NCBI GenBank assembly: GCA_014656015.1
Contig: BNBP01000011.1
Span: forward strand, 78,520-142,519
Source: Streptomyces griseoaurantiacus
GTDB lineage: Bacteria > Actinomycetota > Actinomycetes > Streptomycetales > Streptomycetaceae
Direction: 5' to 3'
Length of the DNA: 64,000 bases
Program-made: the position numbers and the translations under genes
In this document: positions 50,596 to 63,891 of the stretch, piece by piece
Layout of the letters: each line of letters starts with the position of its first letter
How positions within the stretch are numbered: position 1 is the stretch's first letter
Notes under the pieces: model-generated
The model's input: the letters and a program-made list of their open reading frames with translations, nothing else
Told to the model about the DNA's origin: nothing
Databases searched by the model: none

Positions 50596-51249
50596 TCATT
50601 CGTGGCGGTAGGCCTCGATCACACTGCTGAGGTGGGCGCGGACGGCCGCGTCGGCCGCCTGGGGGTCCCTGGCCCGGATCGCCTCGACCATGGCCAGGTG
50701 CTCGTTCAGGGACTGCTGCGGACGTCCGGGGCGCAGTGCGAGCTGGAAGCGGTGCCGCACCAGTTGGGCGTTGAGCCGGTCCAGCAGTTCCACGGCCACC
50801 TGCTGGCCGGAGATCCGCAGGATGCGGCTGTGCAGTTCGGCGTTGAGCTCCGAGTAGGTCAGCGGCTCGCCGGCGGCGACGGCCTTGGTCATGGCCTCGC
50901 CGAGTTCGGCCAGCCCGGTGAGCTGCTCCTCACTTGCCATGACGGCCGCTTTGGCCGCGCACAGCCCTTCCAGGACCATCCGGCACTCGGTGATGGCGAC
51001 GGCCTCCTCCACCGACACCACCCGTACCCGGGACCCTCGGTTGCGGATGCGTTCGACGAGTCCCTCCGAGGCCAGATCGATCAGTGCCGCCCGGATGCTG
51101 GCCCGGGTGACCCCGAACTCCTCGGCCAGTTCGTTCTCCACCAGCCGTTGGGCCGGAGCCATCTCACCGCGCAGGATCGCCTGCCGCAGCTTCGCCAGCG
51201 CGAGCTGTTTGGCCTGCTCCCCGGTGCCCGGCCGGGCCTCGTTCGGCAT
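50596..51249 (-). CDS. GntR/FadR family (FCD) regulator
   Basis: 217 residues. The winged helix (about 10-75) has ALAKLRQAILRGEMAPAQRLV, ENELAEEFGVTRASIRAALIDLASEGLVER. The FCD ligand domain (about 85-210) carries the usual histidines in LNAELHSRIL, NEHLAMVEAI and VRAHLSSV, which bind a metal and carboxylate ligands. GGGAGG fixes ATG 51249. It heads the minus-strand operon with the aldolase, PrpF and LhgO genes and presumably represses it through the dyads at 51293-51324. Confidence 0.92.
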   Translation of the reverse strand: MPNEARPGTGEQAKQLALAKLRQAILRGEMAPAQRLVENELAEEFGVTRASIRAALIDLASEGLVERIRNRGSRVRVVSVEEAVAITECRMVLEGLCAAKAAVMASEEQLTGLAELGEAMTKAVAAGEPLTYSELNAELHSRILRISGQQVAVELLDRLNAQLVRHRFQLALRPGRPQQSLNEHLAMVEAIRARDPQAADAAVRAHLSSVIEAYRHE

Positions 51250-51292
51250 GTGCCCTCCCTGAATGAGTGCCTGTCGAACGTAAATCTATCCC

Positions 51293-51324
51293 GACAAGAT
51301 TGTCAACAATTTTGTTTGCCAAAC
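51293..51324. promoter_or_regulatory. Overlapping GntR-type operator dyads
   Basis: GACAA-GA-TTGTC (51293-51304) overlaps ATTGT-CA-ACAAT (51299-51310), then GTTTG-C-CAAAC (51314-51324) follows. TTGTCAACAA matches the FCD-GntR operator style T-N-GT-N-AC-N-A. This AT-rich block lies between the divergent gntR and aquaporin genes. Confidence 0.7.
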
Positions 51325-51491
51325 GGAACCACTCCCCCGCCCGATTGGGCGTGCGGGACGGAGGTGATCGGCCGAGAGTGGGGAGGCGGTCACGACGAAA
51401 TCGTCACCGCACGCCCGGATGCCACATCGGGAACTTGAGCGGACACTGACACGGAACAAGACCATGGTTACCGGAGAAAGGCGGCGCCCCT

Positions 51492-52310
51492 ATGGCACAG
51501 CGAATGTCCGGGCGGGGACTGGCGGGTGAACTGGCCGCGGAGTTCCTGGGCACCCTGATCCTCATTCTCTTCGGCTGCGGCGTGGTCGCGCAGGTCGTGG
51601 CCGCGGGGGTCGGCGATCACGACAGCATCGCCTGGGCGTGGGGCCTCGGCGTCACGCTGGGCGTCTACGTGGCCGCCCGGCTCAGCGGCGCACATCTCAA
51701 TCCGGCCGTGACGGTGGGCCTCGCCTGCTTCAAGGGCTTCTCCTGGAGCAAGGTGGCCCCGTACATCGTGGCCCAGACGGTGGGTGCGTTCATCGCCGCG
51801 CTGCTCGTGCGGTGGAACTACACCGAGGTCCTCGCCAAGGCCGACCCCGGCCACACCCTCAAGACGCAGATCGTGTTCTCGACACTCCCCGGCAACGGCG
51901 AGTTCCCGGTGAGCGAGTGGGGAGCCCTGCGCGACCAGATCATCGGCACCGCCATCCTGCTGCTCCTGATCTTCGCGATCACCGACCTGCTGAACACTCC
52001 CCCGGGCGCCAACATGGCCCCGTTCATCATCGGTCTCGTGGTCGTGGCGATCGGCATGGCCTGGGGCACCGACGCCGGGTACGCCATCAACCCCGCCCGT
52101 GACCTCGGCCCCCGGCTGGCCAGCTACCTCACCGGCTACGGCTCCGCCTGGCGAGATCAGTACGGCAACCTCTACTTCTGGGTGCCCATCGTGGGCCCGC
52201 TGATCGGCGGTGTCCTGGGTGCCGCCCTCTACCGGTACCTGATCACACCGTTCCTGCGGACGGAATCGGAGAAACAGGAACCCGGCCGGATCCCGGCACC
52301 CGAGGAGTAG
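51492..52310 (+). CDS. MIP family aquaglyceroporin
   Basis: 272 residues with six membrane helices and two half-helices carrying NPA at 70-72 (AHLNPAVTVG) and 200-202 (AINPARDLGPR). The Asp after the second NPAR is characteristic of glycerol facilitators rather than strict water channels. It sits in the cytoplasmic membrane and passes glycerol or water. No glpK or glpD is adjacent. It is divergent from the GntR regulator, whose operator could also control it, and it borders the stress-signalling cluster. Confidence 0.92.
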   Translation: MAQRMSGRGLAGELAAEFLGTLILILFGCGVVAQVVAAGVGDHDSIAWAWGLGVTLGVYVAARLSGAHLNPAVTVGLACFKGFSWSKVAPYIVAQTVGAFIAALLVRWNYTEVLAKADPGHTLKTQIVFSTLPGNGEFPVSEWGALRDQIIGTAILLLLIFAITDLLNTPPGANMAPFIIGLVVVAIGMAWGTDAGYAINPARDLGPRLASYLTGYGSAWRDQYGNLYFWVPIVGPLIGGVLGAALYRYLITPFLRTESEKQEPGRIPAPEE

Positions 52311-52317
52311 GACGCCC

Positions 52318-52344
52318 GGCGGGGCCGCGGCAGGCGGCCCCGCC
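52318..52344. terminator. Bidirectional hairpin terminator
   Basis: GGCGGGGCCGC (52318-52328) and GCGGCCCCGCC (52334-52344) form a perfect 11-bp stem with a 5-nt loop between convergent genes. Confidence 0.7.
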
Positions 52345-52382
52345 CGCACCGTTCGGCGCGGCGGGCCCGGCCCCCGTGTCCC

Positions 52383-53099
52383 TCAGCGCGGCAGTTCCTC
52401 GCCCCGGACGATCTTCTCCGCGATCTCCCGCAGCTTGACGTTCAGGTCCTGGGAGGTCCGCTTCAGCACGGCGAACGCCTGGTCCTGCCCCAGGTCGAAC
52501 CGCTCCCTGACGATGCCGATCGCCTGGCCGATCTCGTCCCGGGACCGCAGCGCCGTCTGGAGCTGGTCCTCGGTGCGGGCGTGCGCGAAGGCGACCGCGG
52601 CGTGCGAGGCCAGCAGCCAGCCCACGTGTTCGTCCTGCGGGCTGAAGGCGTTCGGCTCGAAGGAGTACACGTTCAGCGCGCCCAGGGTGTTGTGCCGGTC
52701 GAACAGCCGGAACCCCATGGCGCTGCGCAGCCCGAGTTCGACGGCGCGCGGCGCGTAGGCGGGCCAGGAGTCCCCCGCCTCGCGCAGGTCGGGGATGTGC
52801 TGCACGGAGCCCTCGAGGGTGACCACGTCGAAACAGGGCCCTTCCCGCAGCTCGCCCTGCGCGGCGTCGGAGGCGCGCACCACGTCGTCCGTGGCGGCGA
52901 TCGTCCGCACGGTGCGGCGCCGCAGGGTGAGGATGCCGGCCGCGTCGCAGCCGTCGATGAGCGCGACCGCGTGGGCCGAGATGCGGTCGACGGTGTCCTG
53001 CACGGACTCCTGGGCCAACAGGTCGCGTGCCATCGCCGCGAGCCGGTCGGCGAGCACCGGCCAGCTGTCGTCCTCAACCCGCGGGGAATGCTCACCCAC
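52383..53099 (-). CDS. GAF-ANTAR domain protein
   Basis: 238 residues from GTG 53099, chosen for GGGAGG seven bases upstream. The GAF domain spans about 35-165 (CDAAGILTLRRRTVRTIAATD, GLRSAMGFRLFDRHNTLGALN). The C-terminal ANTAR domain (about 170-235) has LRSRDEIGQAIGIVRERFDL, AFAVLKRTSQDLNVKLREIA. ANTAR domains bind RNA hairpins and prevent transcription termination, here under a GAF signal. It is near the hybrid kinase and second PP2C gene. The 279-bp region before it contains GTGGCCC/GGGCCAC at 53237-53252. Confidence 0.9.
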   Translation of the reverse strand: MGEHSPRVEDDSWPVLADRLAAMARDLLAQESVQDTVDRISAHAVALIDGCDAAGILTLRRRTVRTIAATDDVVRASDAAQGELREGPCFDVVTLEGSVQHIPDLREAGDSWPAYAPRAVELGLRSAMGFRLFDRHNTLGALNVYSFEPNAFSPQDEHVGWLLASHAAVAFAHARTEDQLQTALRSRDEIGQAIGIVRERFDLGQDQAFAVLKRTSQDLNVKLREIAEKIVRGEELPR

Positions 53100-53378
53100 G
53101 CCATGACCTCCCTGCGACCGAGCCGGTGCGGCCACGGTACTGCACGCCGCCGAGGGCTCCGCCGACGTGGTGCGGGTCACACCACGACATTCCGCCATAC
53201 CGGAACGTCCCCCAATGGTTTACCGTTCACCAATATGTGGCCCCCGGGCCACCACGAACGGCCCCGGCCGGTCTCCCCCGTCCAGCCGGGGCTCTTTTTC
53301 GTCCCGTTCCCGCGGGCGCCCGGTGCTCTGCGGTCCCCGGCGGGCGCCGGGTGCTCCCGAAGAGCCCGCCCGCGGCGC

Positions 53379-54467
53379 TCAGCCCTGGGTACGGCGCGCG
53401 CACTCCGTGACCACCGCGCCGAGGCTTCCCCGCTCCTCCAGCAGCCGCCGCTGCACGACCGCCCCGTTGCCCTCCCGCAGGACCGACTCCGCCGTCTCGC
53501 GCGCCCGCTCCGCGTCGCCCGCCTCCACGAGGGCCTCGTCCACGTGGTCCAGCAGCGCGCCGACCACCTCCGCGGCGGGCCGGGGCCGCATCGTCACCGG
53601 ATCCAGCAGCTCGCCCCGCACACCCGAGCGCGCGGCCCGCCAGGCCGCCAGCCGCATCAGGCTCACGTCGTGCGGCATCGGCCCGACCCCCGCCGCCGCC
53701 TCCCGGGCCGCCGTCTCGACGAGCCCGCGCGCCAGGGTGGCCACCAGCACGGTGGTGGAGGCGTCCAGGCACACGTCGGTGACCCTCAGTTCGACCGTGG
53801 GGTAGGTACGGGAGATCCGGGCGTCGAAGTAGACCATGCCCTCGTCCCGCAGCGCCCCCGTGGCGACCATGTCGCCGACCAGTCGGTGGTAGGCCTCGGC
53901 GGAGCCGAAGAGGGCGGTCGGACCGGCCATCGGCCAACGTGCCCACACCCGGCTGCGGTAACTGGCGTAACCGCTGTCATTGCCCTGCCAGAAGGGCGAG
54001 TTGGCGCTGAGTGCCGTCAGGACGGGCAGCCACGGACGGATGCGGTCGAGAACGGCCACCGCCTCCTCGTCGGAGTCGACCGACACATGGACGTGGCAGC
54101 CGCAGACGAGCTGCTCCCGGGGCAGCAGACCGAACTCCCGCGCCATCCACTCGTACCGGCTGTTCGTGGTGAGCTTCGGGGTGACCGGCAGCGGCGAGGT
54201 GGCGAGCGCGGCGGCCACCGCGCCGACGTCCCCGGCGTGCCGGGCCGCCTCCTTGCGGCAGCGCTGGATCTCGGCGCCGAGCGCGTGCATGTCGGACTGC
54301 GGACGAGTGGCGAACTCCAGCATCTGGGAGTGGAGTTCCTTCTCGAAGACGTCGTCCTCGCCGCCGTCCTGGGCGGCGCGTGCCAGCACCGCCGCGGCCA
54401 GCGCTCTCGGCTCGCCGCTGTCCGGATCCACCAGGAGGAGCTCCTCCTCCACGCCGACGGTACGCAC
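53379..54467 (-). CDS. YbdK-type carboxylate-amine ligase (glutamate-cysteine ligase 2 family)
   Basis: 362 residues from GTG 54467 after GGGAGG. The start VRTVGVEEELLLVDPDSGEP, the FEKELHSQMLEFATRP block and CGCHVHVSVDSDEEAV are the hallmark of GCS2/YbdK enzymes. They are ATP-dependent ligases of the glutamine-synthetase fold. Weak gamma-glutamylcysteine ligase activity is known for some members; the natural substrate of most is unknown. It is divergent from the hybrid kinase gene. Confidence 0.9.
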   Translation of the reverse strand: MRTVGVEEELLLVDPDSGEPRALAAAVLARAAQDGGEDDVFEKELHSQMLEFATRPQSDMHALGAEIQRCRKEAARHAGDVGAVAAALATSPLPVTPKLTTNSRYEWMAREFGLLPREQLVCGCHVHVSVDSDEEAVAVLDRIRPWLPVLTALSANSPFWQGNDSGYASYRSRVWARWPMAGPTALFGSAEAYHRLVGDMVATGALRDEGMVYFDARISRTYPTVELRVTDVCLDASTTVLVATLARGLVETAAREAAAGVGPMPHDVSLMRLAAWRAARSGVRGELLDPVTMRPRPAAEVVGALLDHVDEALVEAGDAERARETAESVLREGNGAVVQRRLLEERGSLGAVVTECARRTQG

Positions 54468-54624
54468 GTCGCTTCTCCCTCCCTGTTCGGGTGCCCACGA
54501 CGGCATGCGCCGACCGCACGGCTGTGCTACGCAGGTGCCCCGTCGCGGACCCCGGAAACCGGTCCCCCCGCACGCGCCGGAACGGCCCCGCGGGCCGCCC
54601 CGCCGTGCCGCGGGGGGACGCTTT

Positions 54625-54648
54625 GTTGCCGCCCGGGCGAGTGGGTTA
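54625..54648 (+). promoter_or_regulatory. Weak SigB-like promoter upstream of the hybrid kinase
   Basis: GTTG (54625-54628), a 14-nt spacer and GGGTTA (54643-54648) loosely fit the SigB-family consensus. The 326-bp divergent region 54468-54793 holds nothing else recognised. Confidence 0.25.
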
Positions 54649-54793
54649 GCCTTCCGCGGATTTCTCTGGATTTCTCATGAGGCGGATCGCCGGTGCGGCG
54701 GGGACCTCGGGAGGCGGGCGGGCGATCCCCGGCCGCACCCCGCTGCGTTCGTACGCCGTGACCGGTGACTCCCGGAGCGGGACGAGGGTGGGC

Positions 54794-59065
<4,272 letters not shown>

Positions 59066-59141
59066 GGACCGGGTCGGTGCCCGCACCGCCCCCTCCCGCC
59101 GCACGGACCCCTCCGACCAGCCAGCCGAGGAGCACGACCCA

Positions 59142-61781
59142 GTGACCACACCCCACCGGCCCGACCGGTCCCCGCAGGAGGACCCGCCCGAGGGGCGGTT
59201 CCCTCCGGACCGCACGCCCGCGCTCGGCACCGGGGGCACGCCCCCCGCCGACGTCGCCACGGCTGGGGCCGTCGTGCCGGGCGCCGTGTCCCGCGTCCCG
59301 GCAGCGGCCCCCGCACCGTCCCCGCACGACGGCGCCACTGCGGACGGCGTCTCGGACGTCGGGGCGGCCGACCCGGCGAGCGGCTCCGCGCCGCCCGACG
59401 CGGAGCTCGCCGGGGAGACCGGCGGGGAGACCGCGCGGACCGCGGTGGGGCGGCTCGCGGCGACCGTGCGACGGCTGCGGCAGGAGGTGTGGGCCGCGCA
59501 GGCCGCCGCCGACGGGCGGGCCCTGCTCGACCTGGCCCGCGGCATCCTGATCGAGCGGCTCGGCCTCGGCCCCGTCGAGGCCGCCCGGCATCTGACCGCC
59601 CTCGCCGAGCAGGCCGGGGTGGAGCCCCTGGAACTGGCCGTCGACGTCATCAACCAGGCGGCCCGCGACCGGCTCTCCGAGGTCGCCGCGGAGTTCCTCG
59701 CCGAGGCGACCGAGGGCGGCCCCGGCATCCGGGGCGGCTCCCGCACCGCCTCCTCCGCGGTGGTCCGGCTGCGCACGGCGGAGAGCGGGGCGCTGGCCGC
59801 CGCCGACGCCCAGGCCGTCGCCGACTCCTTGCTGCAGCACGCCCTCGCCCCGCTGGGCGCCTGCACGGTGGCCGTGTGGGCGGCCCGCTCCGACGGCTCC
59901 CTGGCGCTGGCCGGCAGCGCCGGCTTCTCCGCCGCGGAGGCCGAACGCTGGTGCTACGTCCCGCCCGGCGTCGCCACCGTCGCCCGGCGTGCGCTCACCG
60001 AACGCGGCACCCGCTGGTACGCCTCGCTCGACGAGGCGGGCGTGCCCACGATCGGGCACACCGAGTTCCCCCACGGCGGCCGGGTCGCCGTGCCCGCCGG
60101 CACCGGCGGGCGGATCCACGGCGTCCTGGAGATCGGCTGGGCCTCACCGCTCGCCCCGCAGCCCCCGCGGATCGTGCGCCAGGTCGAGGCGCTGGCCGAG
60201 CTGTGCGCGCACACCCTGGAGACCCACACCGCGCCGGCCGTCGCCCCCGGCGAGCCGCACACCCGGCCCGGCGTCTCCGAACTCGTGCACCTCGCCGAGG
60301 GCCTGCACGACCCGGCGCTCGTGCTGGTGCCCTGTTCCGACGAGGACGGCCACCTCCTCGACTTCCGCATCCACTACGTCAACTCCCGCTTCCTGGACCC
60401 GGCGGGCCGGCCGCGCGGCGCCGTGAACGGAGCCCTGCTCCTGGAGGCCTACCCGATGGCCGCGGGACAGAGCGAGCTGTTCCAGCAGATCGAGCGGGTG
60501 TACGCCACCGGGGAGCCCTTCCGCGCGCAGCGGATGACGCTGACCGCGCTGGTGGAGCAGGTGCCGCTGTCCGCGGTGGCCGACGTCCACGTCAGCCGGC
60601 ACGGCAGCAGTCTGCTGTTCATCTGGCGGATCGAGGACGAGACGGCCCGGCTCGCCAGCCTGCTCCAGCACGCCCAGCGGCTCGGCCGGATCGGCGGCTT
60701 CGAGGAGAACCTCCTCACCGACGGCGTCACCTGGAACAGTCAGCTGTACGCCCTGTTCGGCCGCCCCTCCCACAGTCTCCCGGTCCGGCTGCAGGACCTG
60801 CCCGCGCACGCCCACCCCGACGACGCCGTCGCCCTCGGCCGCTTCCTGCGGACGCTGCTGCACCACCGGCGGCCCGCCTCGGTCGCCTTCCGGCTGCAGC
60901 GCCCGGACGGGGTGACCCGGCACATGCGGGTGGTGGCCGAGCCGGTGCTGGACACCCACGACGGGCTGCTCGCGGTGCGCGGGGCCTACCAGGACATCTC
61001 CGCCCAGCACTGGACGGAGGTCGCGCTGGCCGCCACCCGCGACCAGCTCGCCCACACCGAGCAGGAGTCCGCCGAACGCAACCGGCTGGCACTGCAGTTG
61101 CAGCACGCGATCATGCCGCCCGCGCAGGCGCCGTTGGAGATCCCCCAGTTGCAGCTCGCCGTGCGCTACCGGCCGGCCGAGACCGAGCAGCTGGTCGGCG
61201 GCGACTGGTACGACGCGGTGGTGCTGCCGTCCGGGAAGGTACTGCTGTGCGTCGGCGACGTGGCGGGGCACGGCATCGACGCGGCCACCAGCATGGTCGT
61301 GCTGCGCAACGCGCTGCGGGGCCTCGCGGTCACCGGGGCCGGGCCGGCGCAGATACTGTCCTGGCTGAACATGGTCGCCCACCATCTGGCCGGTGCCGTC
61401 ACCGCCACCGCCGTGTGCGCACTGTACGACCCCCTCACCCGCTCCCTGCGCTGGGCCAGGGCAGGACATCTGCCGCCCGTGCTCGTGCGCGACGCGGAGG
61501 CCACCGCGCTGCCGCTCGTGCGAGGACTGCTGCTCGGCGCGGTGGCGGAGACGACGTACGAGGAGGCCGAGGTGCGGCTGGCCCCGGACGACACGCTGCT
61601 GATGTACACCGACGGTCTGATCGAGCGCCGCGACCTGCCGGTGGAGGAGTCGCTGGCGCATCTGCTGACCACGGCCGGCACGCCCGCCTCAGCCCTGCCG
61701 CAGCAGTTGGACCGGCTCCTCACGTACAGCAGGTCGGACACCGACGACGACACCTGCATCGTGGGCATACGTGTGCTCTGA
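59142..61781 (+). CDS. ANTAR-GAF-PAS-PP2C phosphatase (second copy)
   Basis: 879 residues from GTG 59142. A disordered N-terminus of about 95 residues precedes an ANTAR-like region (about 105-180, ALLDLARGILIERLGLGPVEA). Then come GAF (about 215-370), two PAS-like regions (about 385-500, 505-620) and PP2C (about 645-879). The phosphatase has GGDWYDA, GDVAGHGIDA, YTDGLIERRD and DDDTCIVGI. It shares the whole architecture with the 9738-12164 protein. It sits between the hybrid kinase and a sigma factor gene, so it likely links the kinase to partner switching. Confidence 0.9.
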   Translation: MTTPHRPDRSPQEDPPEGRFPPDRTPALGTGGTPPADVATAGAVVPGAVSRVPAAAPAPSPHDGATADGVSDVGAADPASGSAPPDAELAGETGGETARTAVGRLAATVRRLRQEVWAAQAAADGRALLDLARGILIERLGLGPVEAARHLTALAEQAGVEPLELAVDVINQAARDRLSEVAAEFLAEATEGGPGIRGGSRTASSAVVRLRTAESGALAAADAQAVADSLLQHALAPLGACTVAVWAARSDGSLALAGSAGFSAAEAERWCYVPPGVATVARRALTERGTRWYASLDEAGVPTIGHTEFPHGGRVAVPAGTGGRIHGVLEIGWASPLAPQPPRIVRQVEALAELCAHTLETHTAPAVAPGEPHTRPGVSELVHLAEGLHDPALVLVPCSDEDGHLLDFRIHYVNSRFLDPAGRPRGAVNGALLLEAYPMAAGQSELFQQIERVYATGEPFRAQRMTLTALVEQVPLSAVADVHVSRHGSSLLFIWRIEDETARLASLLQHAQRLGRIGGFEENLLTDGVTWNSQLYALFGRPSHSLPVRLQDLPAHAHPDDAVALGRFLRTLLHHRRPASVAFRLQRPDGVTRHMRVVAEPVLDTHDGLLAVRGAYQDISAQHWTEVALAATRDQLAHTEQESAERNRLALQLQHAIMPPAQAPLEIPQLQLAVRYRPAETEQLVGGDWYDAVVLPSGKVLLCVGDVAGHGIDAATSMVVLRNALRGLAVTGAGPAQILSWLNMVAHHLAGAVTATAVCALYDPLTRSLRWARAGHLPPVLVRDAEATALPLVRGLLLGAVAETTYEEAEVRLAPDDTLLMYTDGLIERRDLPVEESLAHLLTTAGTPASALPQQLDRLLTYSRSDTDDDTCIVGIRVL

Positions 61782-61823
61782 CCTGCGACGGAAGCCGGTT
61801 CGTACAGGGGTGCGGAAAAGCTG

Positions 61824-61848
61824 GTGTGAAGATCGGGAAGCGGGGTAC
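61824..61848 (+). promoter_or_regulatory. SigB-type promoter of the sigma factor gene
   Basis: GTGT (61824-61827), a 15-nt spacer and GGGTAC (61843-61848) match the Streptomyces SigB-family consensus GNNT-N14/16-GGGTAC exactly, 45 bp before the sigma gene. Confidence 0.65.
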
Positions 61849-61892
61849 TGAAGCGTGGCCCCTGCCAACCCCAGTGAATGAGGGTGAATGAG

Positions 61893-62765
61893 ATGACCGC
61901 CGTGGCCGCCCACGCCGCAGCCCCCACGAGGACGTACACGACGACGGTTCCGGAGGTCCCGGACGCCATCGCCGACCCGCAGAGCGTCAGCCCCAAGGAC
62001 GCCCGGGAGCTCTCCCGGCACTTCTTCGCCCGGCTCGCCACGCTGGAGGAGGGCACGCCGGAGTACCAGTACGTGCGGAACACGCTGATCGAGATGAACC
62101 TCTCGCTCGTCCGGTACGCGGCCTCGCGGTTCCGCAGCAGGGGTGCGGACGAGATGGAGGACATCGTCCAGGTCGGCACGATCGGTCTGATCAAGGCGAT
62201 CGACCGCTTCGAGCTGACCCGCGAGGTGGAGTTCACCTCCTTCGCCGTGCCGTACATCGTGGGCGAGATCAAGCGGTTCTTCCGCGACACGAGCTGGGCC
62301 GTGCACGTGCCGCGCCGGCTCCAGGAGGCGCGGGTCGAGCTGGCCCGCGCGACGGAGGAGCTGAGCCGGCGCACCGGCAGACAGCCGACGGTGCGGGAGC
62401 TGTCCGCGCTGATGTCCCTGCCGGAGGAGGAGGTCATCGAGGCCCGCAAGGCCTCGAACGCCTACCGCAGTTCCTCGCTGGACGCCTCGCTGAGCGGGGA
62501 CGGCGGACTCGACGGCGAGAGCGCGCTCGCGGACTTCATCGGGGTGGAGGAGCGCGGCCTGGAGCTGATCGAGGACCTGCACTCCCTGGCCCCGCTGGTC
62601 GCCGGTCTCCCGGAGCGCGACCGCACGATCCTGCATCTGCGGTTCGTCGAGGAACTCACCCAGGCCCAGATCGGTGAGCGGCTCGGCATCTCCCAGATGC
62701 ATGTTTCCCGCCTCCTGAACCGCATCGTCACGGGTCTCAGGGAAGGCCTCCTGGGCTCCCGCTGA
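61893..62765 (+). CDS. SigB/SigF-family RNA polymerase sigma factor
   Basis: 290 residues from ATG 61893 (GAGGG nine bases upstream; ATG 61878 also in frame). Region 2 has LSLVRYAASRFRSRGADEM, EDIVQVGTIGLIKAIDRFE and the YIVGEIKRFFRDTSW -10-reading helix. Region 3 has RRTGRQPTVRELSALMSLPE, and region 4 has LPERDRTILHLRFVEELTQ, IGERLGISQMHVSRLLNRI. It is an alternative stress sigma factor of the RsbW-controlled type. A SigB-type promoter directly upstream implies self-activation or membership of a sigma cascade. It is distinct from the sigma factor at 34988, with diverged N-termini. Confidence 0.93.
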   Translation: MTAVAAHAAAPTRTYTTTVPEVPDAIADPQSVSPKDARELSRHFFARLATLEEGTPEYQYVRNTLIEMNLSLVRYAASRFRSRGADEMEDIVQVGTIGLIKAIDRFELTREVEFTSFAVPYIVGEIKRFFRDTSWAVHVPRRLQEARVELARATEELSRRTGRQPTVRELSALMSLPEEEVIEARKASNAYRSSSLDASLSGDGGLDGESALADFIGVEERGLELIEDLHSLAPLVAGLPERDRTILHLRFVEELTQAQIGERLGISQMHVSRLLNRIVTGLREGLLGSR

Positions 62766-62816
62766 CGGGTTCCGCCGTCCCGTCCCGTCCCACTGAACGG
62801 AGCGGGCGGGAACGAA

Positions 62817-62855
62817 GCGGGCGGCCGGGGCACGACTGCCGCCCCGGCCGCCCGC
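62817..62855. terminator. Strong bidirectional terminator
   Basis: GCGGGCGGCCGGGGC (62817-62831) and GCCCCGGCCGCCCGC (62841-62855) form a perfect 15-bp stem with a 9-nt loop between the sigma gene (+) and csbD (-). Confidence 0.8.
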
Positions 62856-62925
62856 GTGAGGCCCGCCCGTTCGAGGTGCGTCCGCGTGAGGTGCGTCCGG
62901 CCTCCTCGCCGCGCGTCCCGCGCCC

Positions 62926-63099
62926 TCAGTGCTTGAACACGTCCTTCGCCTTCTCCTTGGCCTGACGTGCGTCCCCCTTCGCCTGCTCGGCGCGGCCCTC
63001 CGCCTCCATCCGCTCGTTGCCGACGGCGCGGCCCGCGGCCTCCTTGAGCTTGCCCTTGGCCTGCTCGCCCTTGCTCTTCGCCTTCTGGTCGTCCGCCAC
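62926..63099 (-). CDS. csbD: CsbD family stress protein
   Basis: 57 residues from GTG 63099. It is entirely hydrophilic and helical: KSKGEQAKGKLKEAAGRAV, EAEGRAEQAKGDARQAKEK, the repeated CsbD pattern. CsbD is a SigB-controlled general-stress protein in Bacillus, of unknown molecular role. Its position convergent with the sigma gene and divergent from the antagonist gene supports membership of the same stress response. I could not find a matching SigB promoter on this strand. Confidence 0.85.
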   Translation of the reverse strand: MADDQKAKSKGEQAKGKLKEAAGRAVGNERMEAEGRAEQAKGDARQAKEKAKDVFKH

Positions 63100-63479
63100 G
63101 GCGGTCCCCTTTCTCCAGGATTCCCGTCGGTTATCCCTCGGGTTCACCTCGTCCGTTCCGGTCCGGTAGGTGACTGCCGTACCGGACCCTTGCCTTCCGC
63201 CTGACCGTTCCGGGCGGCCGCAAACGCCCTGCACGCCCTCCGGTTTTCGGGCGGAAGAACATGTTTCGTCCCACCGGGCGGTGAAACCCGGGACCGTCGG
63301 CCGCACTCGGCAGGCGGCCCGGCATGCCTCCTCTCCCGCCGGGTAGACGGGCGGTGCCCGCCGCGGCCGGACGAGCCGGGGCGAGACGTTGATCACTGCG
63401 AAGGGGCGTGTCCGCGACGCATCGGACCGCCGTCCCGGGGCAGGCGGGTTGTCGTAGGAAGTGCTTCGTGGAGGACGAT
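63100..63479. other. 380-bp divergent intergenic region between csbD and the antagonist gene
   Basis: It contains GGTCCGGTA/TACCGGACC (63160-63168 with 63180-63188), a 9-bp hairpin in the csbD leader. No SigB-type element with correct spacing was found for either gene. No further coding sequence is supported. Confidence 0.5.
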
Positions 63480-63875
63480 GTGTCGACTGAACAAGCCCCC
63501 CTTTCCATCGACGTGGCTCTGCCCCGGGACGATGCCGCGCTGGTCACCGTGAAGGGATTCCTCGACGTCGACACGGCGACGGAGTTGCACCATCACCTGG
63601 CCAACCAGGTTCACCACGGCCGGCGCCATCTGCTGCTGGACCTGTCCGCCGTGCCGTTCATGGACTCCTCCGGCATCAACATCATTCTCAAGGCGTACAA
63701 GGAGACGCGGCAGGTCGAGGGCAGTGTGCGCCTGATCGACCCGGCTCCCGCCGTCCAGCGCATCCTGGATCTGACCGGGGTGAGCCTGACCGTCCCGTCC
63801 ACCAAGACCGCCGAGGAGGCGCTCGACGCGCTGGACAAGGCGGCCCCCGGCGGTACGAGCGCCGCCGGCGACTGA
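63480..63875 (+). CDS. STAS-domain anti-sigma factor antagonist (RsbV type)
   Basis: 131 residues from GTG 63480 with GGAGG five bases upstream; GTG 63468 is an alternative. The STAS fold is complete: LVTVKGFLDVDTATELHHHL, HLLLDLSAVPFMDSSGINIIL and a C-terminal helix pair. S63 or S64 in the DSSG loop is the site phosphorylated by RsbW-type kinases. Dephosphorylation by a PP2C enzyme lets it bind the anti-sigma factor and free the sigma factor. It is the natural target for the four PP2C phosphatases in this window (inference). Confidence 0.92.
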   Translation: MSTEQAPLSIDVALPRDDAALVTVKGFLDVDTATELHHHLANQVHHGRRHLLLDLSAVPFMDSSGINIILKAYKETRQVEGSVRLIDPAPAVQRILDLTGVSLTVPSTKTAEEALDALDKAAPGGTSAAGD

Positions 63876-63891
63876 CGGACCTCCCGGACCG

